From Lycorma delicatula (Eukaryota > Arthropoda > Insecta > Hemiptera > Fulgoridae), in the NCBI RefSeq assembly GCF_047948215.1, contig NC_134458.1, forward strand, positions 144,301,536-144,365,535: a DNA stretch of 64,000 nucleotides. Reading direction: 5' to 3'. A program made the position numbers and the translations under genes. This document shows positions 46,828 through 58,320 of this stretch, in pieces; the stretch's first letter is position 1, and each line of letters opens with the position of its first letter. The notes under the pieces were generated by a model, which had not been told where the DNA came from, searched no databases, and worked only from the letters and a program-made list of their open reading frames with translations.

Positions 46828-47284
46828 CGCTACCGAGCTGCAATCGATCCTCCCGTGAACCTTTTTCTACAAACACTGCATCAGGCCTCAACGGACCATA
46901 AAATGGAGCCAACAGCGTACCAACAGGCCAGAACTCAGGACGAACTAAGCTGTCAAAATCCGAAGCACAAACTTCAATTCGAAACGAGCTGTACGACTCG
47001 TACCTAGTCTTCAGACGAATACACTGAAGATGTTGAAAGTTGTGTCCCACAAGCAACTTGGTGATATCACCAACCCCGGTTGAAGAGTTAAACCTCGAAA
47101 CAAAAAGAGCTTTAGTCCTGGGCTTAACCAAATCACAGCATACGTCGCCTTTCCCAAAAACAGCATTTCGAGACCTCACCCCTTTCTTAGGGTTAGACGG
47201 AGCAATGGAACCCTCAAGAAAAGACTTCTCTTTGGGGCCTTTACGCTTCGTAAATTGTACTATGTTTGGTGGTATACATGCCAT
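46820..47284 (-). CDS. LINE ORF1 protein (RNA-binding type)
   Basis: A 154-codon ORF starting MACIPPNIVQFTKRKGPKEK. I chose this ATG over the earlier in-frame one (47410) because the leader upstream matches the non-coding X elements. The C-terminal half (FVSRFNSSTGVGDITKLL, RLKTRYESYSSFRIEV, WPVGTLLAPFYGPL) is the conserved block of ORF1 proteins in CR1/Jockey LINEs, thought to bind the element RNA. The N-terminus is basic. It is shorter than I would expect for such ORF1 proteins, so an N-terminal part could be missing. Its stop overlaps the ORF2 start in the octamer ATGGGTAA (46827-46820), suggesting termination-coupled or leaky translation of ORF2. Confidence 0.7.
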   Translation of the reverse strand: MACIPPNIVQFTKRKGPKEKSFLEGSIAPSNPKKGVRSRNAVFGKGDVCCDLVKPRTKALFVSRFNSSTGVGDITKLLVGHNFQHLQCIRLKTRYESYSSFRIEVCASDFDSLVRPEFWPVGTLLAPFYGPLRPDAVFVEKGSREDRLQLGSDG

Positions 47285-47510
47285 CGTTTTTCTTGAAAAT
47301 ATTACATTAAAAACATGTACACACATGTCTATCTTGTCTATCTTCCTATTTAAAAAAAAAAATTGATTCAATTTGGCAGATCCAAGATGGCAGAATTTCA
47401 AACACACCATGAGGTAGTAATTTTGTAAATATGTAGATCTGCATTTCTTTCTACCTCATAATATGCCTCAGTTTTGAGATGTGAAATCGTTTCCAGACTT
47501 TAATGTCACC

Positions 47511-50500
47511 CTAAAAAAATAAAAAATATATAAATGATAACTCATTAAACAAAAAGCGTTAATGATATTATTTGCACGCAGAGATTCAGATGTTTTTTTC
47601 TATTTTTTAAATTACTATTATTTAAAAATTCATTGTCTTTAATTTAATATTGATATTCATTTTATTTTACTGCTTTCGATAAAGTTGAATGTTTCATGGA
47701 TTATGAAAGAGTACTCTATTCGGACTATTCTGTATATAGTGATGGCAACCTTGAAATATCACGATGGTGATCCATATCGATCAATAGCAACTGCCTTATC
47801 ACTCCCAGTAGATTGAATCACAAATGACAGAAAACTTTATAAAATGGATAGCTTATAGAATAAAAGCAATAATACTAAAACTCATTGATCTTCAGATGAA
47901 CTTTGGTGATAGTTAATTATTATAATTATGGGAAATATTATTAAAGCAATTAAAACATTCTCCTTTGAATAAAATGCAATACATTAAGTGCTTAATTTAA
48001 CCTGATGAGAAGCTTTACATATATTAGCTGATGTTTAAACATTATTATTTTTTTTTTTAATAGGTCTGTTTTAATTTTGTATTTATTAGTAGTATATATT
48101 TTTATAATAGGTTTCTCTATACATATAAAAAGAAATATAGAAAAATAAATAAAAAAATATATAATTATTTAATTTTGTAAGAAATAAAACAAAATTAGGA
48201 ACGGAATTTTATGTAAAAAACGAAATATAAAAAGCAAACAAAAATAATAGAAAAAAAAGCCATGAAAGAATATCATGCAAGATATTGTATGTTGTATCTA
48301 TAGCTCAATATGAATCTTGTTTGTGTAGGTAGTAGGTATGCTATATGAATACACGTTACGCAAACTCATATATGGATGTGTGTGTGTGTGTCTGTCTGTC
48401 TGTCTGGATCTCCCCCTATCAAACTTTCTCACTCGCTCTCTCTCTACGCGTGTGCGCGCGCGCGCGTTTGCATGCGCGTGCATGTGTGTGGAAAGTTTGC
48501 GTATGTATATGAAAACACGAAACGAAGAGCTAGTCGAATATTTCACATTGTACGACTAAAAATAAAAGGATAAAACACAAGACTTCACTTTTCTCGCATA
48601 CCTCAGGTATACTTTATCTCCCAGATGACCCATATATTGTGCATTTTTTGAAGTTCAACGTATGTTTAGTTTATCACGATATTATTTTATGATAACATAT
48701 TCTATTTTATATAGTCTTTTACACAAATAATTCATTTTCTGACTATGCTTTTCAACTGATAGCGATAAACGATGTTAAAATTATGTATTATTCTTGTTAT
48801 TTATTTATAGCTGTATATAAAACATTATATATTACAGTTTAAGAATAAATTTTTCAATATTAAAATATAAGAAGCGTTAAAAAAATATAGATTTTCCTAT
48901 AACATTCTTTATAGGAAAAACTATAATATATATAAGTATTCATTTATACGTATTTAAATCCATCGTCGTGAGGTAATAATTTGAAAAAAATATTAAAAAT
49001 GAACAACATTTTAGAACCTCATTATCACAAAAGGAACAAACAAAAATTTCAGTCTTATTAAAGAAAATTATAGTTATTATTTAAATTATACCAACAAACT
49101 GAAATAAATGAATATAAAATTTTACAAAAATCATTTCATAATGCTTTCTGTCGATTTTTGGGGCCAAATTCAGGGACTTGAGCCCGTTTTTTTTCATTCC
49201 AGTGTCATCTGTTTTAACAATATTGTTTGTATTTAGAAAAGATATTATATTTTAGCCAATATTTTATTTAGAGTTTGGTAAAAAAAGTGTGTTATACTTG
49301 AATTACATTTGTAGTTTTATTTTCTACATTTCATAATTTTTACACTCAAATATTATGAAATATAAAACAATAAATAAATAAATAAATAGACAACTCAAAT
49401 GTAACATTATTTTTCGATGATGTTCTGCGTTCATTATATTTCAATTAAAAACGTACAAGCAATGATATCAGCTAACACCAGAATGAAAATCAACCTCACT
49501 TGTTAAACATTGCAAAAATGTGACTAAAATCTGTTTCTAAAACACATCTCGTAAATTTACGTTTGTTTGCCAGTTGTTTATTTAGTCATCAAAATAAATA
49601 TTTTTGTTTAAATTAAAATAAACCTAAAGATCTAATTTTATATAAATTTCTCAATTAGAATATGAATAGTAAATCAGATAAAATTTAAGATCGTGTTTGG
49701 AAAATCAAAGATCAACAGAATATTTTGTTTTCAGGAAAAATTAATTTAAAAAATTTTCTCTATTAATTCATGATTTATAAGAAAAGTATGGAGCGTGTTC
49801 TAAATAAATTCACTGAATATTAGAGCGTGCCTTACACTTTTCTTTTAAGTCATGCACAAATAGTAATTTTTTTTTAAAGTAATTTTCATTAAAGAATTTT
49901 TTTTTGAAAACAAATTTATTCTTTATTTTTCATACGAATTTGTTTTTTTTGTTATTTATTTTTTTGAAGAAAAGCATGTTTAAAAAATTAACTTTTTTTT
50001 TATTTTATACTTTTTAGCCGTAGTTGAATGAAATGATTATCAAATTTTACGTCAGTTATATATGTTGTTTAAACAAATTAAATTCTCTTACATTTATGTA
50101 ATTTAATCTTTAGGAGTTAATTTTACCACTGTATTTTTTTATTGTATAAGAATTTAAGCTGACAAGTAAGTTTGTACTTTTATTTGCTTTAAGGTTTTAG
50201 CAAGCAAAGAAATATTTTTATGTAGTTTTATTCTGTATTATAACCTATTATACCTGAAGAATTGGTTTCCATTATTATAAATGATACGAGTTATATATAA
50301 ATCGAACGATTAGCGTAAACAAATTTTAGAAGGTAAATTTGCAATGGTTATATTAAAATCCATGTCAACATGATCTACTCATACTGAATCGACAGTCAAA
50401 ATCAATCGGATCGATAGCTACATATTATCGATTCAGCTCCCTTCCTCAAAATGTTTCCTTTGTATTTCCGATAACTTATATATAAATGAACTATAAAAAA

Positions 50501-52239
50501 GTATAAAAATATATGAGATTAACAGTGGAATATATTATTGTCACCCGACTTACGTGACTGTAAAATTTCACCATTGTATGTCTTCAGGAAATGAGTTAAA
50601 TTAAGGACACGGCTGAACAATTGTAATTTAATGAAATGCATGTAATAAAAATTTTCTTCCATTAACTTTCATCCAAAGTTTAAAGAAAAAAATTAAACTT
50701 GGACTGTGGATCGCATTATAAAATTAAATAATGTTCGAAACAGAAATAATTTTCTGGATGAGAGTTTAATTTTAATTTAATTTGTTTTCTATCGTTAGAA
50801 AATTTTTAATAGGACCATCCATTCTTTTCTGTGCAATATTTCCATGTTGTGCATTTTTATAGTTTCTGAAAAAAAAAGAAGTTATACTAGATAAAATGAC
50901 ACAGATATCTTTCTGAAGTGTAAATAGTGAACTAAACAGTCGAGAAAATATCCGAAATTTAATTTTCCCCCAAAAAAACTTGACATATTTCAACTACACA
51001 GGATTTTATATTAAACAATATGGTAGAAACGGTAATCTTTTTAATCTGTGTAAAAATTACTGAGACTGACAGTAGCGTACAAAAAATGAATTTAGTCTTA
51101 TAAAAATTCTTTTATTTTCTAAAAGTTTTGACATGTATATTAGAAGTTGGTGTTTGACTCTGAAAAAGTTTCCGTGTAAGAAACTTTGTTGTGCTATTAC
51201 GTATAACTAAGCTCCATTTATACAAAAGAGCAAAAATATGTTCCAAGGCTATTATATGGGTGGTAACATAGCTTATTGCATGAGAACAAGACTCCCTCCT
51301 CGTACACCTGAATTTGTTTATCATGCATACTTCTTCCTCTAAACATTCTTTTTTAGTTCTTAGTTTTAGGTATCACAAATTAATTTCATTTTTGCTAGAT
51401 TGTGTAAGTGATAATGAAATAAGTTAAAGAATGGGTTTTTGATACAGTCACTAATTAGCAATAAGGTAAAACACAATTTGTAAAAGTTGTTTCTGCATAA
51501 ATTTTAAAACAAGGGAGAACTTATTGGAATAAACATAGATTTGAATAATGGAAGCTCTTTTGAAACTTGATACCTTACATAATTTTTGGTGATATTACAC
51601 GGCTTTTTATACTTACCAAGATTAATAAATTATATTTTAAATGTAAAAAGTCAGGTAAATCATATATATTCTTTTTTCTAAAACAGCTAATTTCAAATAT
51701 CATTATAAAATTTAAAATTTTTCATTATAAAACTTTAAGTAGTAAATGTGCGCGGTAAACGTTTACGGGAGGTTGACTATACTCATTATTACTTTCAGTA
51801 AAAAAAAAAACTAATTTAAAAAATTATTAAATTTAAGGAAGAATGAAGACAAAACGTTTATATTTTAGACAGATGACTTAGTAACTGTCAGCACTGAAGA
51901 AATAAATTCACCTCATATTTGTTGAACTTGAGAAAATCACTTAATTTTAACGTATCCCTGCAAACGCTTTTTAAATTTATAATCAATCATCATTGAAAAA
52001 ACAGTACCTGAAGACTATAGAAAACTTTTATAATAGTTTACGGTTAAAATGGAAAAAATCTACGGCTTTTATAAAAATCTACGGTTACAATGGAAAATTA
52101 TTATTTTTTGGTTTTCAAGAGATTGAAGCAGGGTTGATATTCATCTTCTATCCTGATTAAAATTAATTTTAATGAAAAATTAAGTGAGTCAGGTGTGTTT
52201 AGGGGCCACAACGATTGATGTGGTGAGTTCTTATCCTTA
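47511..52239. other. AT-rich spacer with a GT/CT/GC cluster
   Basis: No gene is recognised over 4.7 kb. It contains the simple-sequence cluster at 48377-48490 and a hairpin TTTTCCTATA/TATAGGAAAA with an 8-nt loop near 48892-48919. The ORFs at 50772-50993 and 51112-51324 (minus) have no known motif. Confidence 0.5.
48377..48490. repeat. Compound simple sequence (GT)n, (CTGT)n, (CT)n, (GC)n
   Basis: (TG)n passes into (TCTG)n, then after a short unique stretch into (CT)n and an alternating GTGCGCGCGCGCGCG run and (TG)n. The GC/GT part favours Z-DNA. ORFs over it are artefacts. Confidence 0.9.
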
Positions 52240-52900
52240 TTTCTGTTTGCAGAAAATCAAGTTCTTTTAGCAGCAGTCAGGGAAGGTTGTAGAATATGTG
52301 GTAAGAGAACTGATGAATCTTACAAAAATAAAGGGTACAAATAAGGCTTGAAAATTAATTTTTACATACAAAATACTCAGCGGTAGGAACAGTTGAACAA
52401 ACTGTAATGCAAATTGAGGGAGAAAAAATAATTGTATTAGACGTTAAAGTATCTGGAATTAATACTGCGTAATGTGGAAAACAGTCGAATAGAAATGGTA
52501 AATCGCATAATTCAGAGAAAACAGATCGTTGGGTAATTAAATTTATTAAGGTTAAAATATATAAAAGGAAACGCTAAGCTGAAGCTTAGGAATAATAGTA
52601 CATAGATAAATAACACCATAATGAGCGGAGGATAGGTAGATGATAGGAGACAGTAAGGAATGAATTAGGATAGCTGAGATGGATTTTCTGCAGCGAAGAT
52701 GTCGAGTTTCTCAGTTAGATTGTCTCACTATAAGGAGATAAGGAGAATGATTGACACAATTTTGGGAGGTATTAAATAAAACTACACTCCTCTCGTAAGA
52801 GCTTGTGCGCCGGTTGGAAGATAACAGGTGGGCTAATGGAGTGTTGAAGTGGAATCCGGTGGGAAAATACGGGTCATAGAGAGAATATTCTAAAATACCG
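52240..52900 (+). pseudogene. RTE-like LINE RT/C-terminal remnant, strongly decayed
   Basis: Recognisable only as isolated blocks in changing frames. These are AENQVLLA (from FADDQVLLA), GLKINF, EMDFLQRRCRVSQLDCL and GEDNRWANGVLKWNPVGK. The order and spacing fit the region from the RT active site to the C-terminus of a widespread RTE-like insect LINE. It has many stops. It resembles neither of the two RTE families at 26-34 kb closely and is clearly older. Confidence 0.5.
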
Positions 52901-53454
52901 ATAGGGCGGCGAGCACTATCTAATTTTTCAAAGTAAATTTCTGGTTAGATATAGCTAATAAAATATAGAATAACAAAACTATTTATTTCTATCTGTAATT
53001 TTAACTGTTAAAATAGATAAAACTTGTTTAAACTGTTAAATGAATACATACAAAGTTAACATTATACAAAAATAAATTGTAAAAATATTAATCTCAAAGT
53101 TAGTGTGATCTTTGACATTGCATTATATTTGCCAGTGTCTCGTAATTAGGGCACTATGATTAATATTCCTATTTATGAACAATCACAAGATGCTCATAAT
53201 TGATTCTATGATATTTATGGTGGAAAATAATGATTTGCAAAGGTATGTGAAAATAAAAGTTTTTATCTTGTACGCTGTTTTTTTTTAAGATTGGAACCCT
53301 TTCTCTGTTCACTAAATTCTAGAAGTACACATTTGATATATGGGATATGAGCATATCGTCATTCTGAAAATCCAGAATTTTTAATTTTGGTTCTTCAGCC
53401 CTTACTAAGCTCTGCAATGTACGCAGTTATTTCTTTTATTATATTTACTCGGTA

Positions 53455-53800
53455 AGTAAAATAACTGATAAGAAGACACCATTGGCTTGATGAGTGCGAA
53501 CTGCTGTAATTTCTTTTCAAATTCTTCTTTAATTTCGTGAATATGATTAACAAATTACAAGTTAAATTCACTGTCGCCTACAATTTCTTTTTTAATATAT
53601 AGGAAATGCACGAGAAATCTCATCTGCAGCTGCAGTATCCATAAAACCACTTTTGTTTTAAATAAGTTTACAAAGGCTATCATTTCAGCAACATCTTTGT
53701 CTTTTCCTTGCAGCTCCAAGTTAAAGTATTAACATTTTTCGTGATATCTGTTAGAAAACCCAAACCCATCAGCCACAAAAGTCAGTTAGTTCATCGAAAT
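53455..53800 (-). pseudogene. hAT-type (ZBED/FAM200-like) transposase fragment
   Basis: On the minus strand it reads GFLTDITKNVN, then after a one-base shift NLELQGKDKDVAEMIAFVN, LFKTKVVLWILQLQ, HFLYI and HIHEIKEEFEKKLQQFALIK. The order (FLTDIT..LN, LQGK, F..K..LW..QL, F..RF..F) is typical of the middle part of hAT-Charlie/Buster-like transposases and their domesticated ZBED/FAM200 relatives. Stops and a shift, with no flanking domains, make it a relic. Not an active gene. Confidence 0.5.
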
Positions 53801-53876
53801 TTTAATTTTGGCGTTAAGATATTTTTTTTATTTCTTCAATCAATCTTAAAAATTGATAACTGCTTAAAATTACAAC

Positions 53877-53932
53877 GATAACGGCTCCTTATCACTGAGC
53901 GATATTACTGAACACTCAGCCCAGCCGTTATC
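53877..53932. repeat. Nested inverted repeat (56 bases)
   Basis: Outer arms GATAACGGCT (53877-53886) and AGCCGTTATC (53923-53932) are exact complements. Inside them CTGAG (53895-53899) and CTCAG (53915-53919) also pair. Confidence 0.8.
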
Positions 53933-54044
53933 ATTAACCTCCTCGTAACAACTTCATTTACCTCTCTTTACTTTATTTTGATCTCTCCCTCATTATCAAA
54001 TCTCTGCTAGGCCTTTACATCAAACATAGGTTTTTAAGTATCGT

Positions 54045-56879
54045 AAAATAAGAAGAGGTCGGTTGGACATTGAAGAACTGATGGAATCCCTCGGAGGTCG
54101 CTGTTTAAATTATGGTACTCCAACTTACGAGGCTCGGGGCCACTACTCTGTTTTAGATCTAGTCATTGCTGATAATAGATGGTCAATGGATCAGCTAGAG
54201 CTAACAGTGATGGATAACGATATTTCCAGTGATCACCTTCCGCTACATCTGATCATAAAAGAAGGCCATGACTTTGTAGTTGAAAGACCTTTTGTTACAA
54301 GACCTACGTTAGGTTGACAAAATAGTTGATAAAGTAGTTCAAAGGCTACGTAATATGATTGAGTTGACGCCAGATACTCTTACCTTGGTAATACAGCAAG
54401 AAATGCATAAGGAATTAAGGCCACTGGGGGCAGACGACTAGTCTACTGGTGGTCAAATGAGATAGCACGCTTACGCGATAATTTACAGCAGGCTAGGAGA
54501 AGGAAACAAAGACTAAGGATCAGAGGTGGTGCTGAGTTTGATACTGCAGCCAAACTATATATAGAGGCTAGACGCCACTTGAACAGGGCCATTAAGAGAT
54601 CAAAAAGGGATCATTGGTTCAAACTCTGCGAGGAATTGGACAATGATCCCTGAGGCCAAGCCTACAAGATAGTTACTAACAGGTTTGGCAGGCGTCTGCC
54701 TGTGTTGAGTGAACGGCAGGCTATGGCACAGTTTGGCGAATTATTTCCATGTCCAGCAGAGGCAACTGACATTTTGCCTGAATATGAGCTGAGGAGGTTT
54801 ACCTCTGCTGAGCTAAGTAACGCTATCGGACAACTCGGTAATAAAAAGAGCCCCGGCACTGATAGAATCCCTGCTGCAATACTCAAAGGCCTTGTAAAAC
54901 AGCTTCCCTGGGAGATGACTGATATAGCTAATTATGGCTTGGAGAATGATTCATTCCCGCGATGTTGGAGGGAGGCTAGGGTGGTCTTCCTCCCTAAAGG
55001 AGTTGATGATCAAGGTCTGTCTCAATTTAGACCGCTGAGTCTTAAATAACTTGGCCAAAGCGGAGAGAAGATGCTCGCCAACAGAATTGTATGCGAAATT
55101 GAAGAAGGCGTGGGTATAAGCGTTAATCAATTCGGGTTCTGGAAGGGACGCTCCACCGTGTTGGCAGCGAAGAAAGTAACTAGTTGGATAGCAGATGTCA
55201 GAAGAGGTACTTGGAGAACAAGAGGGATTCCGTTACTTGTCTACCTAGACGTTAAGAATGCTTTTGGCCCCATCAAATGGAGCCATATTCACAGTGCATT
55301 ATTGGCTAAGAACGTAAGCCCATATATTAGGAGACAGGTGAGGAGATACTTCTCTGACAGATAGTGCAGAATTGCAACGCAAAGTGGAGATTTGGAATTC
55401 AACATACACGGAGGAGTTCCCCAAGGCTCCGTTTTGGGCCCGTTATTATGGGTTTTAACTTTTGACGGAATCCTGAATTTGGATTATCCTGTAGGAGTCG
55501 AGGTCATTGCCTATGCAGATGACCTGGTTATCCTTGCGAGTGATAGACATGCACTGGAAGTACAAAAAAATGCCAATTTGGCATTACAGATGATAGAAAA
55601 CTGGCTATGTAATAAAAATTTAGTGCTGAACATTGATAAATGCAAATTTATCACTTTCACTGGAAGAAGGATCATTGATCGGCTGGATATCAGGATCAAT
55701 GGTGAACCAATAGCAGAAACTGATAAGCTGAAGTACCTAGGCGTTACCTTTCAGAGGAACGGTTCCTTCACTGAACATATAAACAAAGTTTGTAACAGGG
55801 CTGACAGAATGATAAAATCTTTAAATATCATTATGACGAACAAAAGAGCGCCTAAGGCGTCAAAGAGAAGGGTCATAGCGTCTTCGGTAATATCGTCCAT
55901 GCTTTATGCGGTGCCGGTTTGGTGGATTTCAGTGCAAGTAAAGAAAACCCTGGCACGTCTGATCAGGACCCATAGGAGACTGTTGCTTGGAGTGATTTCT
56001 GCATATAGGACGGTCTCCCATGAGGCTTTGTGTGTGCTCGCTGGAGTCCCACCGATTAATTTATTGGCACTTTTAAGAGTTGAAAGAGACCAGGGAGTTG
56101 GAATTCACGAATCAAGGCAGCGGCTAATGGCAAAGTGGCAGGACAGGTGGAATGAGAATGGCCCTGGAGGTAGAACAAAGAGACTCATCCCCGATATTAA
56201 AAGCTGGATATATAGGAAGCATGGGGAAGTGAATTTTCATCTGTCACAATACTTTACAGGGCATGGCAACTTTAATTTTTACTTGCACAGAATCGGTAAG
56301 TAAAAATACATACATTCGATGGAATGTATGTATTGCGATCGCGAAGATGATGTTGAGCACACATTTACTGACTGCCATAAATGGAGAGAAGAATTAGTAG
56401 ACATCGATCTATGGTAACATCTGATGGTAACGGCAGATTAATTAATCACATGCTGCAGAGTGAAGATGCCTGGAAGAGGGTTGATTCAGCTATTAAGAAA
56501 ATATTAACGCAGAAAAATGAGGACGAGAGGAGATTGGGGTTCTGATCTTAGTATAGGGAAGGGCGGATAGCCCCAGTTGTGAGGACTGGCATGCTGAGGT
56601 GTGCCAGTTTCGATGAGCCACTGGGGACTCCAAGGGTTTTCTTGATAGGAAATATCAAAGAAAAGACCCAATCGTCACGTCAAGACAATCATGGTATGGC
56701 GTGGCGATATATATAGATGGGCATATCAATAGACTCAAAAGAACTGACCGGTGGGCCGACCTGCCATGCCGGTAGGTGGGAAGGCCCATTTGAGTACAAC
56801 AGGCACTCCCCTGGGTGGCGCAATACCAACCAGTCGGACCGGCCCAGGGGAGGAGAGTCAAAACAAAAAAAAAAAAAAA
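54045..56879 (+). pseudogene. R1-like LINE ORF2, 5'-truncated, with 3' UTR
   Basis: Starts inside the endonuclease (GRCLNYGTPTYEARGHYSVL, SSDHLPLHLI). It continues with the linker YWWSNEIARLRDNLQQARRR, then RT: GNKKSPGTDRIPAAILKGL, NQFGFWKGRST, VYLDVKNAFGPIKW (the family Asp-Ala-Phe Asn motif), HGGVPQGSVLGPLLW and AYADDLVILA with an intact YADD. After it come the R1-type C-terminus (AYRTVSHEALCVLAGVPP, KRLIPDIKSW, HGEVNFHLSQYFTGHG) and the zinc motif CMYCDREDDVEHTFTDC. Nearly all recognisable parts lie in one frame, broken by nonsense codons: TGA within DP*GQAYKIV (about 54651), TAA near 55047, TAG at 55362 and TAA at 56301. Some replace Trp. The region 54318-54430 is too decayed to follow. 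The 3' UTR ends in an A-run at 56865-56879. The octamer AGGTCGGT occurs at 54056-54063 and 56879-56886, a possible target-site duplication. Confidence 0.8.
56305..56334. repeat. Perfect 13-bp hairpin in the R1-like zinc region
   Basis: AATACATACATTC (56305-56317), loop GATG, GAATGTATGTATT (56322-56334). The right arm encodes ECMYC of the zinc motif. The left arm lies directly after the TAA that ends the long ORF. Confidence 0.95.
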
Positions 56880-56886
56880 GGTCGGT

Positions 56887-57240
56887 GTGTTGGACAGCTG
56901 CATTCAAATACACAACATTCGTACAGCTATCAAAATGAATCCAACAGTATTTTGAATGAATTTCCTTTTGTTCATATCGGGATGCGTATCAAAAGGGATC
57001 GGATAAAAATTATTTACTTCCCAATACGGAATCTTATTCGATTTACCCGTCTCTATCCATCACAATCTGGCCACCTATATACCGGCCGGGAATACACAAA
57101 CTGGTCGACGGGCGCCATTCTGCCCGCGGGCATAGGATTAGGAATACTGATCCTAGAAGATGGATGGAAGCTGTCATAGATTCTGTAGGGAAGGAAGAAA
57201 TACCTGGTATGACAATAGGAGTGTCAGAAATTGGGATATT
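56887..57240. other. GC-richer flank after the R1-like LINE, unidentified
   Basis: A block unlike the AT-rich spacer (GACGGGCGCCATTCTGCCCG and similar) follows the A-run of the LINE. An ORF spans the junction (56751-57179), but its two halves come from different sequences, so it is not a gene. It could be an older repeat into which the LINE inserted. Confidence 0.4.
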
Positions 57241-58320
57241 TAGCTATATAGTACTTAAAAAAGTGAATGAATAAATTAGGTGAAAAACGATTATCAATAT
57301 GACTATAATTACCAAATTTCTACTTATTTTCAGAAATATGAAAAATAAACACAATTAAGTGAGAGATGTAAAGATTATTAATTTTATCAACCAGGAAGGC
57401 TCTGTTAATTTGATTCCCTTCTGCCAAGACCTTTCTTCTTCAATATCACAAAAGCACTAAAATATGTGAATGTTCTTTAAGTTTATTTTTTGATTATTCA
57501 TGTTTGAAATTCGAATTTCCCGTTAAACTGTTTTAATATATAGATTTGTGTTAGTATGTTTGTTTCTTTGTCTTTCAAGTATTTTAAGTCATCTGATTGA
57601 AGTATTAGTATATAATTTAGATGAATCTGGTAGCATGTTTCATTTCTTAATTGTTTTTATCTGATTTATCACAAATTTTGTCAAGATATTCTTGAACCGT
57701 CTTGGAAGCTCTGGAGTTAGATTTATCCGTTGACATGATTATGTTGTCACTTATTTGTTCAAATTTAAATATCACCAAAATCTGATTTATTTTTGTGGGC
57801 CAAAATTTAATTCTTTTAAAATCCTTTCTGATAGAAATGATTTGAACAAAATGACGGAATGTCGAGAGTTTAATTTTCATATTATAAAACAGTCCAAGGT
57901 ATAAGACTTATAAACGCGGTAACTGTAATTTATGAATGTACTTAAAACATAAACATTTCTTTATTATTGAAATTTGAATGGTGTTTTAAAGTTCCTGTAC
58001 TTGCTCAAATGCACTGTGGCTGTCTATAAAAACCGAATTGGTTTTCTGGAACTAGATTATTTTTGTTAATTAAATTTCTATATTTGTACTAACAGAACTT
58101 ATAGAGTCTAACGCAAAGTGTTTGAACTGTCAGATCCTGGTAGGTTTAAATATCTGTCCTACTTAAAAACCATTAAAAACTGGAATTTCTTCTATTCTTG
58201 GAAGGCAATGTAAATTTTAAAAGTCTAGTAGTAATTAGAATTAAGCCTTTTCTTGGCAATTCTTTCAGGATTTCAACTGTAATTAAGTCTAATTTTTTTT
58301 AAATAATTACAATTTATATA
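57241..58320. other. AT-rich spacer
   Basis: No supported gene. The minus ORF 57647-57880 contains IKFWPTKINQILVIFKFEQI, which vaguely recalls a Gypsy-type Gag, but this is too weak to call. Confidence 0.4.

Larger units (their letters stand above)
43656..47510 (-). mobile_element. CR1/Jockey-type two-ORF LINE, near-complete
   Basis: Minus-strand order: 5' leader from GGTGACATTAAAG (47510) to 47285, ORF1 (47284-46820), ORF2 (46827-44000), then a 3' UTR of about 350 bases ending in A-rich and (ATT)n sequence near 43656. The leader start matches the first bases of both X elements, which suggests that the 5' end is genuine and the copy close to full length. Target-site duplications were not found, because the 3' end lies in simple sequence. 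Confidence 0.75.

Noticed and set aside
45254..47366. Plus-strand ORFs of 63-114 codons
   Set aside because: They are antisense shadows of the two-ORF LINE, whose minus-strand frames carry all the recognised motifs.
43211..47510. 4.3-kb DNA transposon with about 220-bp terminal inverted repeats
   Set aside because: The inverted ends are an X element and the leader of a LINE; the interior encodes LINE ORFs and no transposase.
56751..57179. 142-codon ORF
   Set aside because: It crosses the A-run at the LINE 3' end and joins unrelated sequences.
57647..57880. Possible Gypsy-type Gag fragment (minus strand)
   Set aside because: Resemblance is limited to a few aromatic and charged positions, with no adjacent nucleocapsid, protease or RT.
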